Assembly (NCBI GenBank): GCA_937146765.1
Contig: CAKZRP010000064.1
Span: 124,001 to 188,000 of the forward strand
DNA from: an uncultured Paracoccaceae bacterium
GTDB taxonomy: Bacteria; Pseudomonadota; Alphaproteobacteria; Rhodobacterales; Rhodobacteraceae
Direction: 5' to 3'
DNA length: 64,000 bases
A program made the position numbers and the translations under genes. Shown here piece by piece: positions 44,722-52,833 of the stretch (within the stretch, counting starts at the first letter, position 1; each line of letters opens with the position of its first letter). The notes beneath the pieces were generated by a model, which did no database searches, was not told where the DNA came from, and saw nothing but the letters and a program-made list of their open reading frames with translations.

Positions 44722-45372
44722 ATGGACTACGCGAAGCCGCTGCCGACCTATCTGGTAACCCGTTACCACGGTTGGAAAGCCACGTCCTACGAAGAGAATG
44801 CAGGCTGGTACCGCCGCCTCGCCAAGGAGGGTCAGCGCCCGCGCGCGATGGTGATTTCCTGCTGCGACAGCCGGGTGCATGTGACCTCGATCTTTGGCGC
44901 CGATCAGGGCGAGTTCTTCATCCACCGCAATATCGCCAACCTGGTGCCGCCCTATGCGCCCGATGGCGATCACCACGGCACCTCCGCCACGGTGGAATAT
45001 GCGGTGACGGTGCTGAAGGTGGCGCATCTGATCGTGCTCGGTCATTCGCAATGCGGTGGCGTGCAGGGCTGCATCGACATGTGCAAGGGCCATGCGCCAG
45101 AGTTGGAGGAAAAGACCTCCTTCGTGGGTCGCTGGATGGACATCCTGAAGCCGCGGTTCCCCCAGGTCGAGGGCATCATGGACGAGCAGGAACAGGCGCG
45201 CCAGTTCGAGCGCCAGGCGGTTGTGGCCAGCCTTGAGAACCTGATGACCTTCCCCTTCATCGAAAGCGCGGTGAAGTCCGGTGAGCTCAGCCTGCATGGG
45301 CTCTGGACCGATATCGGCGAGGGCGGGCTCGAGTGCTACGACCCGAAGTCGAGCGCCTTTCATCCGGTGTGA
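44722..45372 (+). CDS. Beta-class carbonic anhydrase
   Basis: 216 residues from ATG 44722; the ORF track starts 278 codons upstream in antisense sequence. Zinc ligands are visible: CCDSRVH (first cysteine and catalytic aspartate-arginine), then HSQCGGVQG with histidine and cysteine. The usual segment GEFFIHRNIANLVPPY lies between them. It interconverts CO2 and bicarbonate for carboxylation and pH balance. It is convergent with the DUF3095 gene. Confidence 0.95.
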   Translation: MDYAKPLPTYLVTRYHGWKATSYEENAGWYRRLAKEGQRPRAMVISCCDSRVHVTSIFGADQGEFFIHRNIANLVPPYAPDGDHHGTSATVEYAVTVLKVAHLIVLGHSQCGGVQGCIDMCKGHAPELEEKTSFVGRWMDILKPRFPQVEGIMDEQEQARQFERQAVVASLENLMTFPFIESAVKSGELSLHGLWTDIGEGGLECYDPKSSAFHPV

Positions 45373-45408
45373 ACCTGGGGATCTTTCTTCAGAGATTTAT
45401 GACACCTC

Positions 45409-45437
45409 GGGCCGGGAGGCTGTACAGCCTCTGGCCC
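45409..45437. repeat. Inverted repeat with a 14-bp perfect palindrome
   Basis: AGGCTGTACAGCCT is a perfect palindrome flanked by GGGCC and GGCCC arms, between the convergent carbonic anhydrase and DUF3095 genes. It may be a bidirectional terminator stem, though no T-run follows. Confidence 0.5.
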
Positions 45438-45465
45438 TCCGCCCGGGAGGGCGCTGTCCTGTCGA

Positions 45466-46608
45466 TCAGGATTTCGCGTTTGCGGCCTTCAGCATCTGAG
45501 CGGCCTGCGCATAGCCCCCCGCCGCACCATCGACGAAATGCATGTGATCGTCGCGCATGGCCGAGGGTACGATGCAGGTGACCAGCGCTTCGGCCTGTCG
45601 GTGCAGCCCGTAGCGCGCTACCCCTTTGGCCTGGGCCGCGCGCAGGATCTCCTCCAGTTTGGCGCTGGTCTCGGGGGCGCAGTCGAGGGTCATCTTGAGC
45701 CCGTCGTCGAACTTGCGGAAATCGGTATTGGCTACGATCACCGACCTGTAATGCGCCGGATCGAAGCTGCCGGTGGGGCGTCCGCGCAGGAACAGCAGGC
45801 CTGCCAGCACCGAATTCGCAAGCAGGGCGCATTTTCGCAAAAATGCAGGCGTTTTTCCGCGTGACAGCCGCGCCTCCATCGCGAGGCCACGGGGCGGGAA
45901 CCGCAGCCCCGGCCCCTCGGGGGGCAGTGGATGGCCATTGCGCTCCGACTCGGCCACGAGGGCGAGAATCTCCGAGATCAGCGCCTCGAAAGCCGAGCGC
46001 GGCGCTTCGGGCACGGGCAGCACCAGCAGCGACAGGATCTCGCCCGCGCGCGAGGGCACCGTGTCCCAGCGGCAGGACAACCCGCTGAGATCGGGCGAGA
46101 CCACTGGCGTGGCGGCGGGAATGTCGAAGATCCCGGCCTTCATCTGTGCCTCCACCCAGGCGAGGCCGCCGCCGTCGAACATCGCATAATCGAGGTGATC
46201 GGAGGCGGCAAAGCGCGCCACCCGTACGTCGCGCCCGCGTCCACGCACCTCGCGCAGGGGAACCAGTGCCGCGCGCAGGCCGATGCCGAACTCCTGCTGC
46301 ACCCAGGCCCGCAGCCGGGAAAGCTCGCGCCGGGCAGTCACCGCCAGTTCGGCCGGCACCGCAAAACTGGTGCCATCGCCACCGAAGACAAAGGGAAAGG
46401 GCACCTGGCCAAAGGCATTCATCAGCGCCGCGATTGCCGAGGCTCCCACCATGTTCACCGTCTTGTAATGACCGGCCGCAAGCAGGCCGGTGGAATCGAC
46501 GATATCGCAACACCCGACGAACCAGTCTTGTGGCAGCGGCGTGAACCGCTCGCTGCGGGTCAGGTTGGCGAAGGTGCGCAGCTTGGGCAGATCGTCATAA
46601 AAGGTCAT
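45466..46608 (-). CDS. DUF3095 protein, nucleotide-cyclase-like N-terminus
   Basis: 380 residues of the DUF3095 family. The N-terminal part has FVGCCDIVDSTGLLAAGHYKTVNMVG and FPFVFGGDGTSFAVP, two aspartate-bearing segments spaced as in class III nucleotide cyclases and GGDEF-fold enzymes. The C-terminal half (NTDFRKFDDGLKMTLDCA, then GVARYGLHRQAEALVTCIVPSA) is conserved in DUF3095 members with no known function. A hydrophobic stretch near residue 265 might be membrane-associated. Activity is inferred from motifs only. Confidence 0.82.
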   Translation of the reverse strand: MTFYDDLPKLRTFANLTRSERFTPLPQDWFVGCCDIVDSTGLLAAGHYKTVNMVGASAIAALMNAFGQVPFPFVFGGDGTSFAVPAELAVTARRELSRLRAWVQQEFGIGLRAALVPLREVRGRGRDVRVARFAASDHLDYAMFDGGGLAWVEAQMKAGIFDIPAATPVVSPDLSGLSCRWDTVPSRAGEILSLLVLPVPEAPRSAFEALISEILALVAESERNGHPLPPEGPGLRFPPRGLAMEARLSRGKTPAFLRKCALLANSVLAGLLFLRGRPTGSFDPAHYRSVIVANTDFRKFDDGLKMTLDCAPETSAKLEEILRAAQAKGVARYGLHRQAEALVTCIVPSAMRDDHMHFVDGAAGGYAQAAQMLKAANAKS

Positions 46609-47011
46609 GAAAGGCTCTCTGGTGCGTCATCGCGGGGGCGGTCATCGGTGCGGTGGCGCGAGCGCCTTGGGGTTTGATCGGGGGCGGGGTCCGGGTCCGG
46701 GTCCGGAGTGCGGGCAGGAACCGGCCCGCTTGCGCAGAAGATGCAGCGACCGGACCGGTCGGCAAGGGTGACTCGCGCAGGCGTGAGGCGGCGGGATCGT
46801 GGTGGGGAACGAGGTGCGGGACCACGCGGTACAGGGTCATAATTCCAATGTTACGGCAAGCCTCGCCAAGATACCGGATAATCCCGGAAAAACCGGGGAA
46901 CAAAAGGCCCTTTCGGCGCGTTGGCAGCGGAATCGCGCCTTTTATTAAGGGCGCTGAACCTATATCACACCGCAGCCGGTCATGAGGTCGGCTGAGATTG
47001 GAGAATACATC
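46609..47011. other. 403-base gap between DUF3095 and asd
   Basis: The region holds the divergent promoters. On the asd side TTGGCA (46921) and TATTAA (46943) have promoter-like spacing of 16 bases. Three tandem GGTCCG hexamers occur at 46688-46705. A proline/arginine-rich minus-strand ORF of about 80 residues ending at 46595 has a weak ribosome site and is not convincing as a gene. Confidence 0.5.
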
Positions 47012-48034
47012 ATGGGTTATCGCGTCGTTGTCGTCGGCGCCACGGGCAACGTGGGCCGTGAAATGCTGAACATCCTGGCCGAGCGCCAGTTCCCGGTGGA
47101 CGAGGTTGCCGCTCTGGCGTCCCGTCGTTCGCTGGGCACCGAGGTCACTTTCGGCGACAAGACCCTGAAGACCCAGGACCTCGACACCTTTGACTTTGCC
47201 GGCTGGGACATGGCGCTGTTTGCCATCGGCTCTGACGCAACCAAGCAATATGCGCCCAAGGCGGCGGCGGCGGGCTGTGTCGTGATCGACAACTCCTCGC
47301 TCTATCGCTACGATCCCGAAGTTCCGCTGATCGTGCCGGAAGTGAACCCGGAAGCGGTGCATGGCTATGCGCAGAAGAACATCATCGCCAACCCCAACTG
47401 CTCCACCGCGCAGATGGTTGTGGCGCTGAAGCCGCTGCATGACCGCGCCAAGATCAAGCGCGTTGTGGTCTCCACCTATCAGTCGGTCTCCGGTGCGGGC
47501 AAAGAGGGCATGGACGAGCTCTGGGATCAGACCAAAGCGGTCTACAACCCGACCTCTGACGTGCCGCCGAAGAAATTCACCAAAGAGATCGCCTTCAACG
47601 TGATCCCGCATATCGATGTCTTCCTCGACGATGGCTCCACCAAGGAAGAGTGGAAGATGGTCGCGGAGACCAAGAAGATCCTCGACAAGTCGATCAAGCT
47701 GACCGCGACCTGCGTGCGCGTGCCGGTGTTTGTCGGCCACTCCGAAGCGATCAACATCGAGTTTGAAGAGTTCCTCGACGAGGACGAAGCCCGCGATATC
47801 CTGCGCGAAGCGCCGGGCATCATGGTGATCGACAAGCGCGAGAACGGTGGCTACGTGACCCCGAAGGAATGCGTCGGCGACTTCGCAACCTTCATCAGCC
47901 GGATCCGTCAGGACTCCACCCTCGACAACGGTCTGAACCTGTGGTGCGTCTCCGACAACCTGCGCAAGGGCGCGGCGCTGAACGCGGTGCAGATTGCCGA
48001 GCTGTTGGGTCGTGAAGTTCTGAAGAAGGGCTAA
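47012..48034 (+). CDS. asd: Aspartate-semialdehyde dehydrogenase
   Basis: 340 residues from ATG 47012 (GGAGAATACATC before it). NADP-binding VVVGATGNVGREML, active-site NPNCSTAQMVVALKPLH with the catalytic cysteine, and C-terminal RVPVFVGHSEAINIEFEEF with the histidine. It reduces aspartyl phosphate to the semialdehyde for lysine, threonine, methionine and diaminopimelate. It is monocistronic in this window. Confidence 0.97.
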   Translation: MGYRVVVVGATGNVGREMLNILAERQFPVDEVAALASRRSLGTEVTFGDKTLKTQDLDTFDFAGWDMALFAIGSDATKQYAPKAAAAGCVVIDNSSLYRYDPEVPLIVPEVNPEAVHGYAQKNIIANPNCSTAQMVVALKPLHDRAKIKRVVVSTYQSVSGAGKEGMDELWDQTKAVYNPTSDVPPKKFTKEIAFNVIPHIDVFLDDGSTKEEWKMVAETKKILDKSIKLTATCVRVPVFVGHSEAINIEFEEFLDEDEARDILREAPGIMVIDKRENGGYVTPKECVGDFATFISRIRQDSTLDNGLNLWCVSDNLRKGAALNAVQIAELLGREVLKKG

Positions 48035-48164
48035 GGCCCTGCCCTCATCGGCAAAGACCTGACCATCGAGTGGCGTCCCCAGTTGACCGACGGGGGCGCC
48101 TCTTGCTTTTTGCGGTCCTGCGGGAGACGCTTTGGGTAAATGTTTTGACCCACAGGTGATTTCC

Positions 48165-49802
48165 ATGCGCTTTGTCCTGCCCCTCGTTGCCGTCCTCATG
48201 GCCTCCACCGCTATGGCGGAGACCTTCACCACCCAGAGCCGGGTCACGGCGGTCACCATCTATCCCACCGAGGCACGCCTCACCCGCAGCGCCGAGGTCT
48301 CGCTGCCTGCCGGACGCCACCGGCTAGTGATCGGTGGCCTGCCCTATGACGACGAGGCGCTGGACACGTTGCAGATCAGCCATCCCGGCCTCGTCCGGGT
48401 GGCGATGCATATCGGCGAGGGCTTTCCGGTGATCGCGCAGGAGGATTCGGCGGAGCGGGCAGAGGCCAGGGCGCGGGTGGAGGCGGTGGAGGACCAGATC
48501 GCCGCCCTCACCCGTGAGGCCGCCGAGGCGCGGCTGGCGGCGGATGGGGCCGAGGCGGTGCTGGCCTTTCTCGGCCAGCTGGGTCGGGGCGAGGGGGCCG
48601 GGGTGCCTGCGCCGGAGCAGTTGCGCGAAGTGCTGACCACCATCAGCGAGGAAACCGCCCAGGCCCGCGACACAATCCTGCGCGCGGAGGCGCAGAAGGT
48701 GGGTTATGACCGCCAGATGGCGGATCTGGCCGCGGACCTGAAAGCGGCGGAGGCAGCGCTTGCAGCACTCTCGCAGCAGGGCGACAGGCAGGTCTCCCTC
48801 GCCCTCGACGTGGTGGCGACCGAGGAGATCACCGTGCCATTGGCGCTGAGCTATGCCTCGCAGTCAGCAAGCTGGGGTCCGGCCTATGAGATTAAGCTCA
48901 ATACCGACAAGACGCCGTTGGTGACGCTGCAGCGCGAAGTCATGGTGCAGCAGGACACCGGCGAGGACTGGGTGGATGTCGCGCTGCGCGTCTCCACCTC
49001 GACCCCGGATCAGCGGATCGAGGCGGGGCCGATCTATCCGGAACGGCGCCGCATCGAAGATCCGGCACCGGTGGCCGCGCGCGATATGGAGCAGCGTCTT
49101 TACTCTAGCCCGATGGCCGAGGTGGTGATGGAAGCCCCGGTCATCGTCGAGGAGCCCGACAGTGCGATTTCAGCAGTCACGAGCGAGGCAGGCGTCTCCT
49201 ACAGTTTTGGCGAACCGGTCAGCATCCGCACCGGAGCCGAGATCGCCTATCTCAGCCTGCCGGATGTGACCCTATCGGCGGAGGTCTCTGCCCTTGCGGT
49301 GCCCCGTCGCGACACGACCGCCTTTCGGATCGCCAAGGTGACGAACACCAGCGGCGAGGAACTGCTGGCCAGCTCCAACAGCCGGTTCTTTGTCGATGGG
49401 GAGTTGATCGGGCGCGCCTACTTCCCCGGTCTGATCGCCGAGGCGGAGGCGGATCTTGGCTTTGGTCCCATCGACGGGCTGCGCCTCAGCCGCGATGTGC
49501 TCGACCAGAGCGAGGGCGGGCGCGGGGTGATCAGTCGCAGCAACCAGCGCACCACGGTGGCCGAGATCGAGGTGGAGAACCTGACCGATCGGGTCTGGCC
49601 GCTGCGGGTGCTCGATCAGGTGCCCTATTCCGAGCAGGAGGATCTGGAGATCACCTGGTCCGCGAGCCCCACGCCGAGCGAGGAAAACGTCAAGAAACAG
49701 CGTGGGATTCTGGCCTGGGAGCTGGAGCTGCAACCTGGTTCCACCCGGCTAATCACGCTCAACACGCAGCTCGACTGGCCAGAGGGCAAGGTGCTGCAAT
49801 AG
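48165..49802 (+). CDS. DUF4139/DUF4140 (MuiA-like) secreted protein
   Basis: 545 residues from ATG 48165 with signal peptide MRFVLPLVAVLMASTAMAE. The DUF4140 N-terminal part (SRVTAVTIYPTEARLTRSAEVSLPAG) is followed by an alanine/glutamate-rich coiled coil at about residues 95-195, then DUF4139 beta-sandwich sequence (YASQSASWGPAYEIKLNTD, REVMVQQDTGEDWVDVALRVSTSTP). The family is named after a mucoidy inhibitor; its biochemical role is unknown. It probably acts in the periplasm. The gene is monocistronic. Confidence 0.9.
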   Translation: MRFVLPLVAVLMASTAMAETFTTQSRVTAVTIYPTEARLTRSAEVSLPAGRHRLVIGGLPYDDEALDTLQISHPGLVRVAMHIGEGFPVIAQEDSAERAEARARVEAVEDQIAALTREAAEARLAADGAEAVLAFLGQLGRGEGAGVPAPEQLREVLTTISEETAQARDTILRAEAQKVGYDRQMADLAADLKAAEAALAALSQQGDRQVSLALDVVATEEITVPLALSYASQSASWGPAYEIKLNTDKTPLVTLQREVMVQQDTGEDWVDVALRVSTSTPDQRIEAGPIYPERRRIEDPAPVAARDMEQRLYSSPMAEVVMEAPVIVEEPDSAISAVTSEAGVSYSFGEPVSIRTGAEIAYLSLPDVTLSAEVSALAVPRRDTTAFRIAKVTNTSGEELLASSNSRFFVDGELIGRAYFPGLIAEAEADLGFGPIDGLRLSRDVLDQSEGGRGVISRSNQRTTVAEIEVENLTDRVWPLRVLDQVPYSEQEDLEITWSASPTPSEENVKKQRGILAWELELQPGSTRLITLNTQLDWPEGKVLQ

Positions 49803-49981
49803 GGGGCATCGGGGTCCTGCCGACAAGGGCGGATCCGCCCTGACATGGGAACGGATACCCGCGCCAACCGGTTCAAAAGCGCGTCAAACTGTACCTTTGG
49901 GCCGCTTCTCAAACTTTTGAACGACACATTTTGGCCCTTGAAAGCGTTACCCTTGAAGAGGGGTAGCAAGAGGGGTGAACC

Positions 49982-50311
49982 ATGAGCTTTGATCTAGCAA
50001 ACGATGAGACTGAAACCGAAGACCTGGCCTATGGTCAGACCCCTTGGGGCTGTGCGCAAATGCGCCATCGGCTGGATTCGGAATCGATGATGCTGCTGCG
50101 GGCCAACCTGAGCGAGCCGATGACCAGGGCGGACAGCTGGCCGAGCCTGCGCGACCTCCTGAAGGGCAAGGGCTTTGACATGCAGCCGCGCGCGGGGCGC
50201 CTGCGGCTCGTCGATCTGCAAAGCCGGGTGGAGATCTGCACCTTTGGCGTGCTGGGCCATCCGCGCGTCGAGCTGGAAAAGCGCTTCGGTGGCTATCCGG
50301 CGATGCACTAA
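49982..50311 (+). CDS. Hypothetical protein
   Basis: 109 residues, ATG preceded by AGAGGGG. I do not recognise a family. The acidic N-terminus (NDETETEDLAYG) is followed by a mixed region with PSLRDLLKGKGFDMQPRAGRLRLVDLQSRVEICTFGVLGHPRVELEKRFG, which looks like a small alpha-beta domain. Upstream is a 180-base gap with AT-rich stretches (AAACTTTTGAACG) that could hold a promoter. The clean ribosome site and sense-strand codon use make it a likely real gene. Confidence 0.65.
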   Translation: MSFDLANDETETEDLAYGQTPWGCAQMRHRLDSESMMLLRANLSEPMTRADSWPSLRDLLKGKGFDMQPRAGRLRLVDLQSRVEICTFGVLGHPRVELEKRFGGYPAMH

Positions 50312-50391
50312 GCGCCGAGAAGAGACGACAAAATCAAGAGGGAAGGCGCGTTGGGGTGACGCACCTGCCTTCTTGGTTTTGTGAGTGTCGA

Positions 50392-51165
50392 TTAGTCGGC
50401 GGGCTTCCACGTGGCGGCCAGCGCACGGGCGGCCTGCGACAACAGCAGGATGTCGATGCCCACGGCGAGGAATTGCGCGCCCATCTCGTTCCAGGCGGTG
50501 GTGGATTCCTCGGTGACGCCCAGAATGCCGGGGGCTTTGCCCGCCGCCTTGATCCGCTTGATCGCATCGGCAATCAGCGCGCGCACCTCCGGGTGGGCGG
50601 AGTTGCCCTGAAATCCCATGTCGGTCGATAGATCCGCCGGGCCGATAAAGATGCCGTCGATCCCCTCCACCGCGAGGATGGCGTCGAGGTTTTCGATGCC
50701 TTTGCGGTTTTCCACCTGCAACAGAATACAGATCTGCGCGTCAGCGGTCTGGATATACTCGGTGACGGTGCCGTAGCGCGAGGCCCGCGCACCGGTGGCG
50801 CCAACCCCGCGGGTGCCATGCGGCGGGTAGTGGCAGGCGCGGACCAGCTCGGCGGCCTGTTCGGCGGTTTCCACCATCGGCACCAGCACGGTCTGCGCGC
50901 CGGCATCCAGCACCTGCTTGATGATCCAGGTCTCGCCAATCGGCACCCGCACCACGGGTTCTGTCGGCGAGGTCGCCAGCGCCACCAGCTGATCGCGGAT
51001 CGAGCGAATGTCGTTGGGCGCATGCTCGCCGTCGATCACCAGCCAGTCAAAGCCCGCGGTGCCCATGATCTCGGCGGTGACGGCCTCGCCAAAGCTGGAC
51101 CAGCAGCCGATCTGCTGTTTGCCCGCTGCAAGGGCCTTTTTGAAGGTGTTGACGGGGGCGGGCAT
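50392..51165 (-). CDS. hpaI: 4-hydroxy-2-oxo-heptanedioate aldolase
   Basis: 257 residues from ATG 51165 (AGAGG seven bases upstream). HpcH/HpaI aldolase: GCWSSFGEAVTAEIMGTAGFDWLVIDGEHAPND with metal/substrate residues, VPMVETAEQAAELVRACHYPPHGTRGVG, and EGIDGIFIGPADLSTDMGF. It cleaves the last ring-derived intermediate of the homoprotocatechuate route to pyruvate and succinic semialdehyde. It is the last gene of the hpa operon, 13 bases after hpaH. Confidence 0.93.
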   Translation of the reverse strand: MPAPVNTFKKALAAGKQQIGCWSSFGEAVTAEIMGTAGFDWLVIDGEHAPNDIRSIRDQLVALATSPTEPVVRVPIGETWIIKQVLDAGAQTVLVPMVETAEQAAELVRACHYPPHGTRGVGATGARASRYGTVTEYIQTADAQICILLQVENRKGIENLDAILAVEGIDGIFIGPADLSTDMGFQGNSAHPEVRALIADAIKRIKAAGKAPGILGVTEESTTAWNEMGAQFLAVGIDILLLSQAARALAATWKPAD

Positions 51166-51178
51166 GGGGCAACCTCTT

Positions 51179-51979
51179 TTAAGCGAATGAAATTTCGACC
51201 TCGCCAAAGGCGGCGAAATCGGCGTGGATCGTGGTGCCGGGCGGGCACTCCACCGGGCGGATGAACGAGCCTGAGAGGACGATATCGCCCGCTTCGATCT
51301 GTTGTCCATAGTCCGCCATCCTGCGCGCCAGCCAGAGGACCGAGGTGACCGGATCGTCGAGCACGCCGGCCCCCAGACCTGTTTCCTCGACCACACCGTC
51401 GCGTTTCAGGATCGCGCCGACAAAGCGCAGGTCGTGGGCGTCGACGGTATGGCGGGCCGCGCCCAGCACGATGCCGGCATTGGCGGCATTGTCGCTGATG
51501 GTGTCGGTGATGATCCGAGCTTGCCCGGTGGCGGGATCCGCGCGCAGGATGCGGGTGTCGAGGATCTCCAGCGAAGGCGCGACATAGTCGGTGGCCTTGA
51601 GGATATCTTCGCGGGTGCAGTCGGCCCCTGCCAGCGGCGCTTTCATCACAAAGGCGATCTCCGCCTCGACGCGCGGCTGGATGAAGCGCCCCGCAGGCAC
51701 GGTGCTGCCGCTGTCAAAGGCCATATCATCGAGCAGCACGCCAGAATCCGGCGTGGTGATATTCAGCGCCTGTTGCATGGCGCGGCTGGTGAGGCCGATC
51801 TTCCAGCCGATCTTGCGGCGCCCCTGCGCAAGCTTCTGCGCCACCAGCGCCTGCTGCACCGCATAGGCATCGTCCAGCGTCATGCCGGGATAGGCGAGCG
51901 AGAGGAGGCCGCATTGCTGCCCCGTCTCCTCAGCCCGCAAAAGCTGTGCGGCGGCTTCGGCGTGTTCGGCGGGAGTCAT
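51179..51979 (-). CDS. hpaH: 2-oxo-hept-4-ene-1,7-dioate hydratase
   Basis: 266 residues of the MhpD/HpaH hydratase family: GRRKIGWKIGLTSRAMQQALNI, QPRVEAEIAFVMKAPL (metal-binding glutamates), and PSLEILDTRI. It hydrates 2-oxo-hept-4-ene-1,7-dioate before HpaI cleavage. The start overlaps the stop of the FAH gene upstream by four bases, confirming co-translation. Confidence 0.93.
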   Translation of the reverse strand: MTPAEHAEAAAQLLRAEETGQQCGLLSLAYPGMTLDDAYAVQQALVAQKLAQGRRKIGWKIGLTSRAMQQALNITTPDSGVLLDDMAFDSGSTVPAGRFIQPRVEAEIAFVMKAPLAGADCTREDILKATDYVAPSLEILDTRILRADPATGQARIITDTISDNAANAGIVLGAARHTVDAHDLRFVGAILKRDGVVEETGLGAGVLDDPVTSVLWLARRMADYGQQIEAGDIVLSGSFIRPVECPPGTTIHADFAAFGEVEISFA

Positions 51980-52833
51980 ACCTCATCCTCCACCGTGTTG
52001 GTGAGGGTGCCGATGCCCTCAGCAGAGACTTCGATCACATCGCCGGGGGTGAGGTATTTCGGCGGATCAAACCGCGCACCTGCCCCTGTGGGGGTGCCGG
52101 TCACGATGATATCGCCGGGCACCAGCGTGGTGAAAGTAGAGATATAAGCGATCTGGCGACGGATCGGAAAGAGCATCCGGCTGGTGCGATCGTCCTGCCG
52201 AAGCTGGCCATTCACCTTGGTGGTGATCCGCACGTCATCAAGCTGGGCGGCGGCGGTGAAGGGCACCAGCCAAGGGCCGATGGCGCCGGAGGAGTCCCAG
52301 TTTTTGCCTTGGGTGACGTTGAACTTCGCATGGCGCACCCAGTCGCGAATTGTCCCCTCGTTACAGAGGGTTATCGCGGCGATGTGGTCGTAGGCGCCGC
52401 TTTCCGCAATGCGGCGTCCGCCTTTGCCGATCACGATGGCGATCTCACCCTCGTAATCGAGCTGCGGGCTTTCCGGCGGACGGATCAGCGCGCGACCTGC
52501 TCCGGTGAAGCTGCGCGGAAAGCGCGGGAAGAGCGACATATTGGGCGGTGCCTCTTGGCCGTCCTTATATTCCGCGTTGCGGTCGGGAAAGTTGACGCCG
52601 ACGCAGATGATCTTTTCCGGGTTTGGCACCGGGATCTGATAGGTGATCTGGTCAAGGGCGTGGGTCACATCCCTCCCCTGCGCCGCTTGGGCGAGGCTAT
52701 GCAGCCCTTCAGCCTCGATCACCTCGCGCAGGGTGGGCCACTGCGGGAAACCGGGCGAGAGGGCGATGGCACCGGCGTCAGTGATAACCCCGTAATATCT
52801 CGCGCCCGCGGCGGTATAGGTGGCAAAACGCAT
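51976..52833 (-). CDS. hpaG: Fumarylacetoacetate hydrolase family protein (HpaG-like decarboxylase/isomerase)
   Basis: 285 residues with the FAH metal-binding core CVGVNFPDRNAEYKDG, LDYEGEIAIVIGKGGRRIAE, and LVPGDIIVTGTPTGAGARFDPPKYLTPGD. In E. coli HpaG is a tandem FAH protein; this gene has one FAH domain, so it probably acts as a dimer for the 5-oxopent-3-ene-1,2,5-tricarboxylate decarboxylase and isomerase step. Its start codon overlaps the decarboxylase stop by one base. The symbol is by pathway position. Confidence 0.82.
   Translation of the reverse strand: MRFATYTAAGARYYGVITDAGAIALSPGFPQWPTLREVIEAEGLHSLAQAAQGRDVTHALDQITYQIPVPNPEKIICVGVNFPDRNAEYKDGQEAPPNMSLFPRFPRSFTGAGRALIRPPESPQLDYEGEIAIVIGKGGRRIAESGAYDHIAAITLCNEGTIRDWVRHAKFNVTQGKNWDSSGAIGPWLVPFTAAAQLDDVRITTKVNGQLRQDDRTSRMLFPIRRQIAYISTFTTLVPGDIIVTGTPTGAGARFDPPKYLTPGDVIEVSAEGIGTLTNTVEDEV

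Noticed and set aside
46595-48259. 554-residue minus-strand ORF over asd
   Set aside because: Antisense to asd; only its last 80 codons are in a gene-free gap and they have a weak ribosome site.
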